The notes: a model not told the origin generated them from the sequence alone. DNA of 19,086 nucleotides from VRUB01 sp046758085 (GCA_046758085.1 JBHHZP010000062.1:1-19086), one strand, 5' to 3'; shown: positions 1-7,951, counted from the stretch's first letter. Numbers and translations: made by a program.

Positions 1-80
1 TCGATAGTGTTGAAAGACTCTTCAATTCCGCTCGCCGACGAATTTTTGAAAAATCCGCTTTAACAAAAGCAAAGCGTTAG
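1..80 (+). CDS. 3' end of an upstream gene (partial, frame uncertain)
   Basis: Two plus-strand frames are open from the left edge. One ends at TAA 61-63 with C-terminus ...LADEFLKNPL. The other ends at TAG 78-80 with a basic C-terminus ...RRRIFEKSALTKAKR. Either could be the tail of a protein that starts before the window. I slightly prefer the longer frame because of its basic, helix-like composition. No family can be recognised from so short a piece. Confidence 0.25.
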   Translation, partial: DSVERLFNSARRRIFEKSALTKAKR

Positions 81-205
81 GAAAGTCACAGGTCGATTTC
101 TAGCTCGAAGCGGCCAGCAAACCGAGTTTTCCAACGGAATAGGCCGAAAGCGGACCGTTGCAGATCTCCGAACACCCTGCGGGGGCTTTTCGAAACCCTC
201 CTTCG

Positions 206-676
206 CTAGAGAGTCTTCCGATAGATCGAGCCCTCGCCGCTCAGGTACCTCACTCGCTCGAGGGGTTCCCAGCCGTTACGGTCAAGGTATCGATCGGTGA
301 CATCAGCCCCATAATACATTTGCTCGAAGCCCAGCTCGCGTGCGAGTTCCTCCAGCGCGTCAATCAGCCTTCCACGAATTCCCTGGCGCCGATACTTCGG
401 TGCGACCAGCAGTGCCGCCACCCACGGCCCGAGATGCTTATGGGTTTCGACCGACTCGGCTTTCAGCGCACCCGTCGCGCACAACTCATCGCCCCGGAAC
501 GCGATGAGCGTAATGGGCAGGGCACGCCGGTTGCAGGACGAGCGCAGATCCTTCGCCGCGTTCCCGGGGCCATCGGGGCCGTAGTAAGGCGCCCATTCGC
601 GAAGGAACCATGCCTCAAGTTGAGGCAGCATCTCCGGGGCGTCTGCCAAATACTCGATGCGTAACTCTTCAACCAT
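206..676 (-). CDS. GNAT-family N-acetyltransferase
   Basis: A 156-residue protein of typical single-domain GNAT length. GNAT enzymes move an acetyl group from acetyl-CoA to an amine on a small molecule or protein; the substrate cannot be told here. The acetyl-CoA pyrophosphate-binding motif A is clear as VAPKYRRQGIRGRL (about residues 91-104), following the beta4 strand WVAALLV. The C-terminal part has the usual GFEQMYYGAD strand and a YLDRNGWEPL segment, matching the common Y-x-x-x-G(W/F) end of the fold. The ATG at 674-676 is chosen because an AGGAG lies six bases upstream; the GTG one codon earlier would sit too close to it. The gene is alone on its strand, with about 225 bases to the next minus-strand gene, so it is probably a single unit. 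Cytoplasmic; no signal peptide. Confidence 0.85.
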   Translation of the reverse strand: MVEELRIEYLADAPEMLPQLEAWFLREWAPYYGPDGPGNAAKDLRSSCNRRALPITLIAFRGDELCATGALKAESVETHKHLGPWVAALLVAPKYRRQGIRGRLIDALEELARELGFEQMYYGADVTDRYLDRNGWEPLERVRYLSGEGSIYRKTL

Positions 677-901
677 CACGCGCTCCTAGCTGGGAAGTGG
701 CTGCAATTGGACAACCGCTGAGCGACGTGGTTCCAGCAACTGCGCACATGGCGTCGATGAAATTGCGCGACCTGCGCTGCGTCCGCGGCGGACTGATCCG
801 AAACAGGATATCCTTATTGCTGGGTGTTTGCTGCTAGCCGGGAGCGGACTTTCCAGCGATCTCCGAAAAGAAGTGGTTTTTTGCGCAGACGCCGCGCTTG
901 C

Positions 902-1717
902 TTAGTAGTATACGCTGGTCGACAGCAGCCAGCCGGAGAAGATATTCTGGAATTGCCCTTTGAGGTTATCGTCCTCGGCTCGCAAGTCCAGTGCGAATCG
1001 GTTCCAGCCCAGCCCGAAGCCCACGTTTTTGAACGTGCGATGCTCCACGCCGATCGTGAAATCCGTCATGGCGCCACGGTACTTGTCGATTTCGAGGAAG
1101 AAGAAATTGATACCCGTAATGAAATACCATCGCTGGGCGAACTTGGCGCCGAAGCGGAGCCCGAGCACGGGGAGCGGTGCTGTCCCGGACGCGTTCTCCG
1201 ATTGTCCCGATTGCGATGATTGGATACCTACGTCGAGGTCGGCGAGATAAAGGCCGGCGGCTAAGCCAACCACCATTTTATCGGAGGCGAGCGCACGATA
1301 ATTATAGGCAGCTTTGAGGATCTCGAGATTGAAAAGGCTGTCAACATTCGTGCCGACAAAGAAAGTTTCGTCTCCGAAAGTGATTTCCCGGCCAATGGTC
1401 TTGGAGCCGCTCGTGTCGAGCTCGAACCAGTCGAAGCTGATACCATGCTTGGGTTTGAACATGTACAGCCCCTGAACGCGCGGCACGACCCGCGATTCTT
1501 TCAAACCGAGGACATCGGTGAAGTCAATCCCTATGCCGATCCCGCTCGATGAGTCCAGGCGTACGTCCACCTTGCGCTTATTGACCGCAAACGCCCCGAC
1601 CCTCAGCCAGAAGCGTTCCGATGTATTTTCCTGGGCTCCACCTTCGCCGGCTAAGGCAGGCGGTGCTATGAGTGCGGGGAGTGCCAGTAGCAACGATGTC
1701 GCGAGCACGATTCTCAT
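902..1717 (-). CDS. Outer-membrane beta-barrel protein of unknown function
   Basis: A 271-residue secreted protein. The first 23 or so residues are a clear Sec signal peptide (MRIVLATSLLLALPAL...PPALA, cleavage after ALA before GEGG). The remainder alternates short amphipathic strands with Gly/Asp-rich turns, and ends in an aromatic residue (...LLSTSVYY), the C-terminal signature recognised by the Bam complex. The length fits a small 8-12 strand barrel. Recognisable stretches include FTDVLGLKES and HGISFDWFELDTSGS, but I cannot name the family with certainty; it is OmpW-like only in general build. The ATG at 1715-1717 has a GGAAG about eight bases upstream. A longer reading to 1786 adds a second hydrophobic stretch before the signal peptide and is less likely. 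Transcribed alone, away from the transposase remnant. Confidence 0.7.
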   Translation of the reverse strand: MRIVLATSLLLALPALIAPPALAGEGGAQENTSERFWLRVGAFAVNKRKVDVRLDSSSGIGIGIDFTDVLGLKESRVVPRVQGLYMFKPKHGISFDWFELDTSGSKTIGREITFGDETFFVGTNVDSLFNLEILKAAYNYRALASDKMVVGLAAGLYLADLDVGIQSSQSGQSENASGTAPLPVLGLRFGAKFAQRWYFITGINFFFLEIDKYRGAMTDFTIGVEHRTFKNVGFGLGWNRFALDLRAEDDNLKGQFQNIFSGWLLSTSVYY

Positions 1718-1751
1718 TATTGTTTCTTCCCGGGGGACGCCCAACAATAAA

Positions 1752-1757
1752 ATTATA
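1752..1757 (-). promoter_or_regulatory. Candidate -10 box for the outer-membrane barrel gene
   Basis: On the minus strand this reads TATAAT, a perfect -10 hexamer, in an AT-rich stretch 34 bases upstream of the ATG at 1717. No good -35 hexamer is seen at 16-18 bases, so this is a weak call resting on one element and its position. Confidence 0.3.
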
Positions 1758-1868
1758 ACGCACAGCGCCCCGGCGACGAGCATCACCCTTGTGCAACCCC
1801 GAAAAAACTCAGAACGCCAGCCGTTTACACGTCCATACGTCGCCTCACCGGATGGCGGATTAACGTGC

Positions 1869-2531
1869 TACCGTCACGTCCGCCATTTTCTTCAGGCGCA
1901 CCACAAAGTGGTGGTGGATCGGGACCGCTCGCTGCTGGAGCTTTTGCGCTATATCCATCTCATGCGGTGCATGCGCGCTGTGTGCAGCGCCCCGCCGCCT
2001 TCCCCGGGAGTAGTCATCGCGCCTATCTGGGCAAAGAGAAACTGTTGTGGTTGACGAGCGCTTGGGCGTTGGCACAGTTCGCCGCACAGCGCCGTCGCGC
2101 GCGCCAACGCTACACTGCCTTTGTCGGCGCGGGTGCCGCCACTGCCCCAAGGGATTATTTTGACCCGACGGCGGAGGATGGGCGCATCCTCGCTGACAAC
2201 AGATTCATCGATGAGATCCTGCGAGTGGGGCAGGGCTGCGCCACCACCCGTCACGCTCGATGATGTGTTCGGACGCGTGTGTCATGTATATGGGTTCGAT
2301 GAGCCGGCGTTGATTGCGCCCGGGCGCGGGCGCCAGCCCGCCAAGGCACGTGGTCTGGTTACCTGGCTGGTCAGGGAGTTGGCGGGTGTGTCTCTCACGG
2401 CGGCTGCTGAGCGGTTGAAACGGGATCTATCCAGCCTCAGTGCCGCCACCACGCGCCTGGCGCGTCGCGCGCGGCAGAATTCGAGGCTGGCACCGCGGTG
2501 GCAGAGGCTGCGGAAGGCCTTTCAAGCATAA
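1869..2531 (+). pseudogene. Decayed REP-associated tyrosine transposase (RAYT) with DnaA-like C-terminus
   Basis: Three reading-frame pieces together spell the C-terminal half of a RAYT (TnpA_REP, Y1 transposase family). Piece one (from 1869) gives HFLQAHHKVVVDRDRSLLEL and LRYIHL, matching the family's core. A frameshift near 1960 leads to RPAAFPGSSHRAYLGKEKL and ALAQFAAQ. A second shift near 2230 leads to VTLDDVFGRVCHVYGFDEPA, then the DnaA domain IV-like helix-turn-helix LVTWLVRELAGVSLTAAAER, ending at TAA 2529-2531. The N-terminal part carrying the HUH metal-binding motif is missing, so the element cannot encode a working nuclease. Intact family members mobilise or maintain REP palindromes. 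The following 130 bases contain GC-rich palindromic sequence (for example around 2669-2684), but I could not establish a REP repeat. Confidence 0.8.
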
Positions 2532-2778
2532 TTGGGTGTGCTTACCCCTTTGTAACGTCTGCCCCTTGGCTCTCGGGTCCTCCGGCCTCCTCTCCGGGCT
2601 TTCCTCTGCGCCTCGGGCGAGCGTTGTTCTCCTGCTGCCGGGCCGGCGAAAGGAGTCCTCGAGCTGACCCGGGGCGGCCCCGCGGCGGATATGGCTGGAC
2701 CAAGCCCTTTATAACGCCCTGCGGAATTGTGGTCTATACTTAAAATTGGTCTGGAAGGCATACGTAAAGGACGCAGTG

Positions 2779-2967
2779 ATGAAGAAAAAAACGGCCGCAA
2801 CCACCAAAGCCAAGAAATCTGAGCGGCGCAAGAAGCCCCAGCGTGTGACTACCGATCGTCGTCGCGATAAAGCGCGCTGGGAGGCAGAGAAAGGGGATCG
2901 TCGTAAGGGGTTTGGGCGGCGCCAAGAAGACAAGGTGTGGGATCGGATTGTTTCCAAGTTCGACTAG
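2779..2967 (+). CDS. Small, very basic protein of unknown function
   Basis: A 62-residue protein opening with MKKKTAATTKAKKSERRKK and rich in Lys and Arg throughout. It carries two related Asp-Arg-Arg blocks, TDRRRDKARWEAEKG and GDRRKGFGRRQED, and ends in WDRIVSKFD. Composition suggests a soluble cytoplasmic protein that binds nucleic acid or an acidic surface; no domain can be named. The ATG at 2779 is chosen over a TTG at 2746 because AAAGGA lies at 2766-2771, with about seven bases of spacing. A TATACT at 2734-2739 could be a -10 box, but no convincing -35 is seen. It stands alone between the transposase remnant and a gene-free stretch. Codon use looks natural, with repeated AAG, CGC and CGT, which supports a real gene. 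Confidence 0.6.
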   Translation: MKKKTAATTKAKKSERRKKPQRVTTDRRRDKARWEAEKGDRRKGFGRRQEDKVWDRIVSKFD

Positions 2968-3696
2968 CTATTTCCACCCCTGAATCTCGGCCCGCTACAC
3001 GCCGGTAGGCTACGGTAACTACCGCGGCGGGATTTCACAAGCGTATCAATGCGCACCTCCTCCATGCTGGCCCGGCGCTCAACTCCCGCCGTAGGCGATA
3101 CGGTGGCCTTTGTGGCAGCTGCCCAGCGTGCCGGCTTGAGTGACTATTGCAGCGCAATATCGTAAAACCTGACCCATGGCCCGTGGGGCTGGGATCCGGA
3201 GGCCTTGCTCTGGGCGTGCCATCAGCGGGTAGGTGGGTTGCGATAATCGGCTGCCCAGGTACGCCCGTCAGATTCCGGTGGCGCTGGCAGGTTACATACG
3301 CATAAGAAACATTCATAATTAGACGAAAAGGCAGGCCGGCAAGTAAGAACGAGTACGCTACCGGAGGCGGCGTGGATGAAGCTCAGCCAAGGCGCCCTGC
3401 AACGCGTCACAAGAGATTCTTGGCGCACTACGCGACGCACAATTGTTGAGCTGGTCTGATCTCGTAGCCCAATGCATTGATGGGGTGCACAAACTTATCT
3501 GCCCTGGCCTGCATCGACGCAACAGGAAGATACTGGAAAAATCTTTTCCTGGGTTTGTCATCGACTTGGTAGACATCGTGCGCGCTTTCGCAAGCGAGCG
3601 GATGTTCGTTCTTGGCAGCTTTGGATGCTGCGTACAGCTTGTTGAGCGGACAGGCAAAGGTGAACTTTAGCTTAACCTTCACACCGGGGTGCCGGC
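2968..3696. other. Gene-poor stretch of about 730 bases
   Basis: No convincing gene is present. Near its start is a small hairpin (see 3003-3024). A 38-codon plus-strand frame at 3049-3165 and two overlapping frames on opposite strands (plus 3443-3670, minus 3428-3682) are open. None has a good ribosome-binding site or a recognisable motif. The minus frame begins with GTG and reads MKVKLKFTFACPLNKLYAA, with natural-looking composition, so it may be a remnant or a small unique gene; I leave it uncalled. The promoter of the lipoprotein gene at 3697 should lie in the last few hundred bases, but I see no clear hexamer pair. Confidence 0.4.
3003..3024. repeat. Inverted repeat / possible hairpin
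   Basis: CGGTAG at 3003-3008 and CTACCG at 3019-3024 are exact inverted copies around a ten-base loop, 35 bases after the small basic gene. There is no following T-run, so it is not a standard intrinsic terminator. It may help end that transcript or be chance. Confidence 0.3.
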
Positions 3697-4821
3697 GTGG
3701 TTAGCCGCGTAGGTAGGTATGTTGTGTGCGTGCTCCTGTGCACGCTGTTGTCGGCCTGCACCGGATTCAAGGTGGAAGAGCCCGCGCCGCAGCCGGCGCC
3801 ACCGATAGCCGGGGCGACGCCGGCTCCCGAAGCCGAGCCCGAACCGATACCGCAGGCCGCACCTGAGCCAACGCCGCAAGCAAGGCCAGCGCATAAAGCA
3901 AAGCCCGCCGCAAAACGGCCGCCAAAACCTCAGCATAAGACTGCACCGGCACCTACCGCTGCCGCCGAGCCCAAGCCCGCCCGATTCCTGCCGGATGTGG
4001 CGATTCTGGTCAGCAAAGACGTTCCGGCCTACACGGACGTGTCGAGCAAACTAACGGCCGAGCTTAAGCACCGCGCGAAGACCTACACCCTGAACGGCAA
4101 TCCAGCCACGCTGACCCGGGCCATCGGAAAGATCCAATGGTCAGAGCAAGTGCAGGTGATCGCGGTGGGGCTGCACGCGGCAAGGGCGGCGCAAAGGCTT
4201 TCCGGTAAACAGGTGATCTTCTGCCAGGTCTTCAACTACGAGGACAATGGTCTGGTTACCTCCTGGATGAAGGGTGTCAGCATGATCCCCAACCTGCGCA
4301 GGCAGTTTCGGGCTTGGAAGGCGCTGGATCCGGATTTGCAGAAGGTGGGGGTTATTACAGGCACGCGCAAGCAGCACGTCATTGCCTTGGCGCGCGACGC
4401 CGCACGGGACCTCGGCATCGAGGTGATTCACCGCGTGGTGGGCTCGGACAAGGAAATGCTGTATACCTTTCAGCGTCTAGCGCCGGAGATTCAAGGTCTA
4501 TGGCTGTTGCCCGATAATCGCGTGCTCAGCCGCCACGTGATCCGGTCGATCATGTCTTACAGTGTGAAACAGGGCAAAGAGGTGGTAGTGTTCAGCCCCC
4601 AGTTGCTCAAGGTGGGAGGGTTGATGAGTGTTACCAGTCGTCATACCGATATAGCCGCGCAGGTCATTGCTCGGCTACGGCAGGCACAGGGTCAGCCGAA
4701 CATTCCTGGGCCGGAGGTAATCCCGCTGACCGAAGCGCGGATCCAGATCAACACTGCAATGGCGAAGCGACTGGGGCTTGTGATTCCGCAACAGTACAGG
4801 CGGCTCGCGTATGAGCCATGA
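3697..4821 (+). CDS. Lipoprotein with ABC-type substrate-binding domain
   Basis: A 374-residue envelope lipoprotein. Residues 1-20 are a lipoprotein signal with lipobox LSAC (Cys21); the residue after Cys is Thr, so outer-membrane sorting is expected. Residues 25 to about 95 are a Pro/Ala/Glu/Lys-rich linker with many AP and EP steps, a likely flexible tether. From about 96 to 365 the protein resembles the ABC_sub_bind family (PF04392, formerly DUF534): a PDVAILVSKDVPAY opening, VQVIAVGLHAARAA, GVSMIPNLRRQFRAWKALDP, KVGVITGTRK, GLWLLPDNRVLS and a VFSPQLLKVGGLMS segment. No permease or ATPase gene is nearby. Instead the gene overlaps a GGDEF/EAL gene by 11 bases, so it probably serves as a sensor partner rather than a transporter part. 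GTG 3697 is used because it keeps Arg4 and Arg7 before the hydrophobic core; a GTG at 3724 has a better AGG spacing but gives a poor signal peptide. Confidence 0.8.
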   Translation: MVSRVGRYVVCVLLCTLLSACTGFKVEEPAPQPAPPIAGATPAPEAEPEPIPQAAPEPTPQARPAHKAKPAAKRPPKPQHKTAPAPTAAAEPKPARFLPDVAILVSKDVPAYTDVSSKLTAELKHRAKTYTLNGNPATLTRAIGKIQWSEQVQVIAVGLHAARAAQRLSGKQVIFCQVFNYEDNGLVTSWMKGVSMIPNLRRQFRAWKALDPDLQKVGVITGTRKQHVIALARDAARDLGIEVIHRVVGSDKEMLYTFQRLAPEIQGLWLLPDNRVLSRHVIRSIMSYSVKQGKEVVVFSPQLLKVGGLMSVTSRHTDIAAQVIARLRQAQGQPNIPGPEVIPLTEARIQINTAMAKRLGLVIPQQYRRLAYEP

Positions 4822-7078
4822 GCGCTCCGAAAGCCTCGGCCGATGGAACAAGCGCTCCAGTAACGGCGCGCAGCGTTTCGCGCTGGCCACGATCCTGACA
4901 CGGTTCAAGGCGGGCTGGCGCCCCAGGTCAGCGGGTCTTGATATCCGCGTTGTCAATACTCGCCTGCTGTCGCGCAAGGATGGATCCAGCCTGGTCGGGC
5001 GCATTCAATTATTGCAGCTCGTCCTGGGATTGTTTGTCTATATGCTGGCCGTCGGGGGCCTTTGGTGGACCTCAGGCCGCGTCAGCGACGATTATTTTCA
5101 CAAGCAGGCAGTCCAGTGGCTTGCCAAGTTAGATGAGCTGGGCACGCAATTCTACGTGTCTCAGGACAGGGCACAGTTCTCCGGAATAGAAAAGCATGTA
5201 AGCGGGTTCCCCGAGATTGCGTTCGTACGCTATTACAGCGCTACCGGCCATGGGCTTCTTGCCAAGTACAATGCCAATCCTTTAGATGACGAGGCAATTC
5301 CTAGTCTGGGCCGGGATCAATTCGATGCGCTTCGTGATCTAAGCTCGGCGGAGCAACCCTATTTATTTGACAATCCCGGTATGAGCGGATCGATCGTTCG
5401 CGCTGCCATGCCGGTATGGATCAAGTCCATAGAATCCGACGGCCTGTTGGGTTTCGATCTAGATCAAGATCAGGGTGAGCAACGCGAGCTGATCGGTTTT
5501 CTCGAGATCGGGTTAGACACCAGTAATTATCGGTCACAGCTGCTGAAGAATATTGCCGTGGGTAGTATTGTGGTTGCCGTGTTACTACTGGCGTTAATAT
5601 TGACAGGCAGGCAAATTATCAAACGCGCATTGCGACCATTGTCGGATCTGCAAAAGCCGCTTGCCAAGTTGGCTCGCGGAGAGACTAATATCATTGTGGA
5701 GAACTCGGGTCACCAGGAGATCGCGGCCATCGGCAACGCCCTTAACACGACGATCAGTGCGATCAAGGAGCGCGACGACACGCTCAGACGACTGGCAGAC
5801 CACGATCATCTGACAGGGCTGGTCAATCGATACTGCTTTACTCAGAAATTGGGGCGCGAAGTGACTCGCGTCGCACACGACGACCGCAGCAGCGCGTTGC
5901 TGTTCATCGATCTGGATCATTTCAAGCTCGTCAATGATACCTTGGGCCACGCTGCGGGCGACCGGCTGCTCGTACAGGTGGCAGATCGACTTAAGTCCTG
6001 TGTGCTTGAGAAGGACACTGTTAGTCGTTTCGGTGGCGATGAGTTCACAGTTCTCGTGCCTCAGGTCAGCGCGGATACCGCAGCGAACATTGCGCGCTCA
6101 ATTATCAAGATTTTGCGGGATATGCACTTCGTCGAAAATGGGCAGGTTTTTAATATATGTTGCAGCGTCGGCATCACCCTGATCGATACGGACCGTTACA
6201 CGCCAGACGAGCTGTTGGCGCAGGCGGATATGGCTTGCTACGAGGCCAAATCGCGGGGCCGTAGCTGTTACAGTCTATTCGCAGGACGCAATGACACCGA
6301 CCAGATGATGGCGTATATCGGCTGGTCGCAGAAGATCAAGCAGGCTATCGATAACGACCGCTTCGTCCTTCATTACCAGCCCATTATCAACGTCCGCACC
6401 GGCAGGCCCGAGTTGTTTGAGGTGCTCTTGCGCATGCCGGACGGCGGTAAGAGAATGATCGAGCCGGCGGCGTTCCTGCCCGTAGCAGAGCGTTTCGGCT
6501 TGATGATAGATATCGATCGCTGGGTGATCCGCAACGCGCTGAGGGCGCTCGGAGAACTCCGTGCTACCGAAGGCACCGCCAGGTTCTGCGTCAACCTTTC
6601 GGGGCACATCTTCGAGGATCCGCATCTGGTGCGGCGCGTGCAAGACAGCCTGGAAGCGAATGGTCTCCCACCTTCTTCGGTGATTTTCGAGATCACGGAG
6701 CAGGTAGCGATTCGCTACCTATACAACGCCAGTCGGCACATGCAGGAGCTGATGGATATGGGATGCCAGTTTGCGCTCGATGATTTTGGTGCAGGATTTA
6801 GCTCCCTCACCTACATCAAGCGCCTTCCCGTTGATTACATCAAAATCGAGGGGAGCTTTATTGAAAACATGGCCAATGATTCCATTGATCAGGCCATGGT
6901 GAGATCCATTATCCAAATCGCACAAACCATCGGTAAACGGACCATCGCCGAGTATGTGCACGATGCCAGGAGCCTGGAGATACTGCGCGAGTTCGGTGTA
7001 GATTACGCCCAAGGCTTCTATGTCGGCAGGCCCTCGAGAACGCCCGCGTCGCCCCTATCGAACGGGTCGAGCGAGTAG
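4811..7078 (+). CDS. Membrane-bound GGDEF/EAL cyclic-di-GMP protein
   Basis: A 755-residue inner-membrane protein expected to make and/or break cyclic-di-GMP. After a basic cytoplasmic tail, TM1 spans about 66-86 (LLQLVLGLFVYMLAVGGLWW), a periplasmic sensor of about 160 residues follows, TM2 spans about 248-266, and then comes a HAMP-like linker to about 320. The GGDEF domain (about 325-490) has the intact motif RFGGDEF (406-412) and the metal-site FIDLDHFK. The inhibitory RxxD site is lost: residues 399-402 are LEKD. The EAL domain (about 505-740) has EVL for EAL (537-539) and retains the usual catalytic set: Gln523, Asn595, Glu627, Asp657-Asp658 in DDFGAGFSS, Lys678, Glu714 and Gln734. Both activities therefore look possible. 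The start overlaps the upstream lipoprotein gene by 11 bases (ATGAGCCATGA), implying translational coupling. It is the last gene of the unit. Confidence 0.93.
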   Translation: MSHERSESLGRWNKRSSNGAQRFALATILTRFKAGWRPRSAGLDIRVVNTRLLSRKDGSSLVGRIQLLQLVLGLFVYMLAVGGLWWTSGRVSDDYFHKQAVQWLAKLDELGTQFYVSQDRAQFSGIEKHVSGFPEIAFVRYYSATGHGLLAKYNANPLDDEAIPSLGRDQFDALRDLSSAEQPYLFDNPGMSGSIVRAAMPVWIKSIESDGLLGFDLDQDQGEQRELIGFLEIGLDTSNYRSQLLKNIAVGSIVVAVLLLALILTGRQIIKRALRPLSDLQKPLAKLARGETNIIVENSGHQEIAAIGNALNTTISAIKERDDTLRRLADHDHLTGLVNRYCFTQKLGREVTRVAHDDRSSALLFIDLDHFKLVNDTLGHAAGDRLLVQVADRLKSCVLEKDTVSRFGGDEFTVLVPQVSADTAANIARSIIKILRDMHFVENGQVFNICCSVGITLIDTDRYTPDELLAQADMACYEAKSRGRSCYSLFAGRNDTDQMMAYIGWSQKIKQAIDNDRFVLHYQPIINVRTGRPELFEVLLRMPDGGKRMIEPAAFLPVAERFGLMIDIDRWVIRNALRALGELRATEGTARFCVNLSGHIFEDPHLVRRVQDSLEANGLPPSSVIFEITEQVAIRYLYNASRHMQELMDMGCQFALDDFGAGFSSLTYIKRLPVDYIKIEGSFIENMANDSIDQAMVRSIIQIAQTIGKRTIAEYVHDARSLEILREFGVDYAQGFYVGRPSRTPASPLSNGSSE

Positions 7079-7101
7079 ATGACGCACATCTTTGCGTTAT
7101 C
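7078..7101 (+). terminator. Hairpin just after the GGDEF/EAL stop codon
   Basis: GATGACGCA (7078-7086) pairs with TGCGTTATC (7093-7101) over nine positions with one G-T pair and a six-base loop. It starts at the last base of the stop codon. No T-run follows, so termination by itself is uncertain; it could also protect the 3' end. Confidence 0.35.
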
Positions 7102-7447
7102 TAGGTTCGTGTTGTGCTGCACGTCCTTCCACCAATAGCCCGCTCCCTAGCCCCTCCACTCGTACCCGCCTCTGTCGCTCCCACGGATCCTCACAGATTC
7201 GACGACCTCGAACCACGTCGCTAGCATTGGGTTCCCATGGCATGGGGCGTGAGTCATATTCCGACAGTGAATATCTGTGTCGAACTCGTAGAAGGGGTGT
7301 CACAGAGATTAATCTGCAGTGGCCTCGCTTTAGAGGTCCTGGGGGGCAAACCGGAGACGACCGTAAAACGAATCACCAAAGCCGCGGCACGGATGTTCAA
7401 AAAGTTCCCGCCGAAGAAGTAAGCAGGCGCAGACCCGTGCTACGGTT
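7079..7447. other. Intergenic stretch, mostly without clear genes
   Basis: Apart from the hairpin at its start and a doubtful 61-residue frame (7237-7422), I see no gene. The 7100-7220 part is C-rich on the plus strand, with no recognisable motif in any frame. It separates the plus-strand signalling unit from a minus-strand gene ending at 7448, so it lies between convergent transcripts. Confidence 0.4.
7237..7422 (+). CDS. Possible small protein or gene remnant
   Basis: A 61-residue frame whose second half looks protein-like: ELVEGVSQRLICSGLALEVL followed by ETTVKRITKAAARMFKKFPP and KK. The ending (amphipathic helix then FPP) recalls the C-termini of some small periplasmic lipoproteins such as DUF4136 members, but there is no signal peptide and the match is only impressionistic. 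No good ribosome-binding site precedes ATG 7237. It may be the 3' remnant of a longer gene whose front half has decayed. Confidence 0.3.
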   Translation: MAWGVSHIPTVNICVELVEGVSQRLICSGLALEVLGGKPETTVKRITKAAARMFKKFPPKK

Positions 7448-7951
7448 TTACTTGCGTGAGCCAATACGGGTAGACACCCGGATCTGGATCAGGTTGACAC
7501 CGTCGTTTGGCGTATCCTTGCGAATACCGAAATCCTTACCATGGGATCGATGCCGCCATTGGATATCAATATGCTCGGTGATTTTGAGTCCTACCGGGAT
7601 GCTGAAGGTCCACTTTGTGCCTTGAAGACCGCATAACCGCTCATCCGACAACGCCAAGCCGATTCCCGCATAGAATCTCTTGTATCGCCATATCGGCTCG
7701 ATGCCGACCGTCCACATATCATCGTCGCATGAAGGGTCGGCAAACTCGATGTAGCCCTGGAATCCCCACTTCTTATTCTCAGGCCACATGCCACCCTCGA
7801 ACGAGATGGCTCCCATTGGATCAAAGTTGATGAAGTCGCGCCCGTAGGCCCCACCCAGCCAGGGCTCTGCGGCGGCAGCGGGCAGGGTCGTTAGCGCGAC
7901 CGAGAGCGAAAAAACCAATTCGAAAAAGAAAATTGTTATTCGATTCCCCAT
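7448..7951 (-). CDS. Small outer-membrane barrel, PagL / acyloxyacyl-hydrolase-like
   Basis: A 167-residue protein with a Sec signal peptide (residues 1-28, hydrophobic core FFFELVFSLSVALTTL, cleavage after AAAA) and a short beta-rich body of the size of an eight-stranded barrel. The segment HIDIQWRHRSHGKDFGI followed by PNDGVNLIQIRVS matches the C-terminal pattern of PagL-type lipid A 3-O-deacylases. In those enzymes a His-x-Ser pair and a Glu twelve residues later form the active site. Here His134-Arg-Ser136 fits the pair, but the position twelve after Ser is Pro148, with Asp146 and Asp150 nearby, so activity is uncertain. ATG 7951 has GGGGAACGA just upstream, which supports the start. If active, it would trim a 3-O-linked acyl chain from lipid A in the outer leaflet. 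Single gene, minus strand, divergent from ftsH. Confidence 0.6.
   Translation of the reverse strand: MGNRITIFFFELVFSLSVALTTLPAAAAEPWLGGAYGRDFINFDPMGAISFEGGMWPENKKWGFQGYIEFADPSCDDDMWTVGIEPIWRYKRFYAGIGLALSDERLCGLQGTKWTFSIPVGLKITEHIDIQWRHRSHGKDFGIRKDTPNDGVNLIQIRVSTRIGSRK

Noticed and set aside
3049..3165. A 38-codon plus frame beginning MRTSSMLARRSTPAVGD
   Set aside because: No ribosome-binding site, no motif, and a length expected by chance.
7092..7625. A 177-codon plus frame after the GGDEF/EAL gene
   Set aside because: It runs into the PagL-like gene on the other strand and its composition (Arg/Ser/Pro-rich) is not protein-like.
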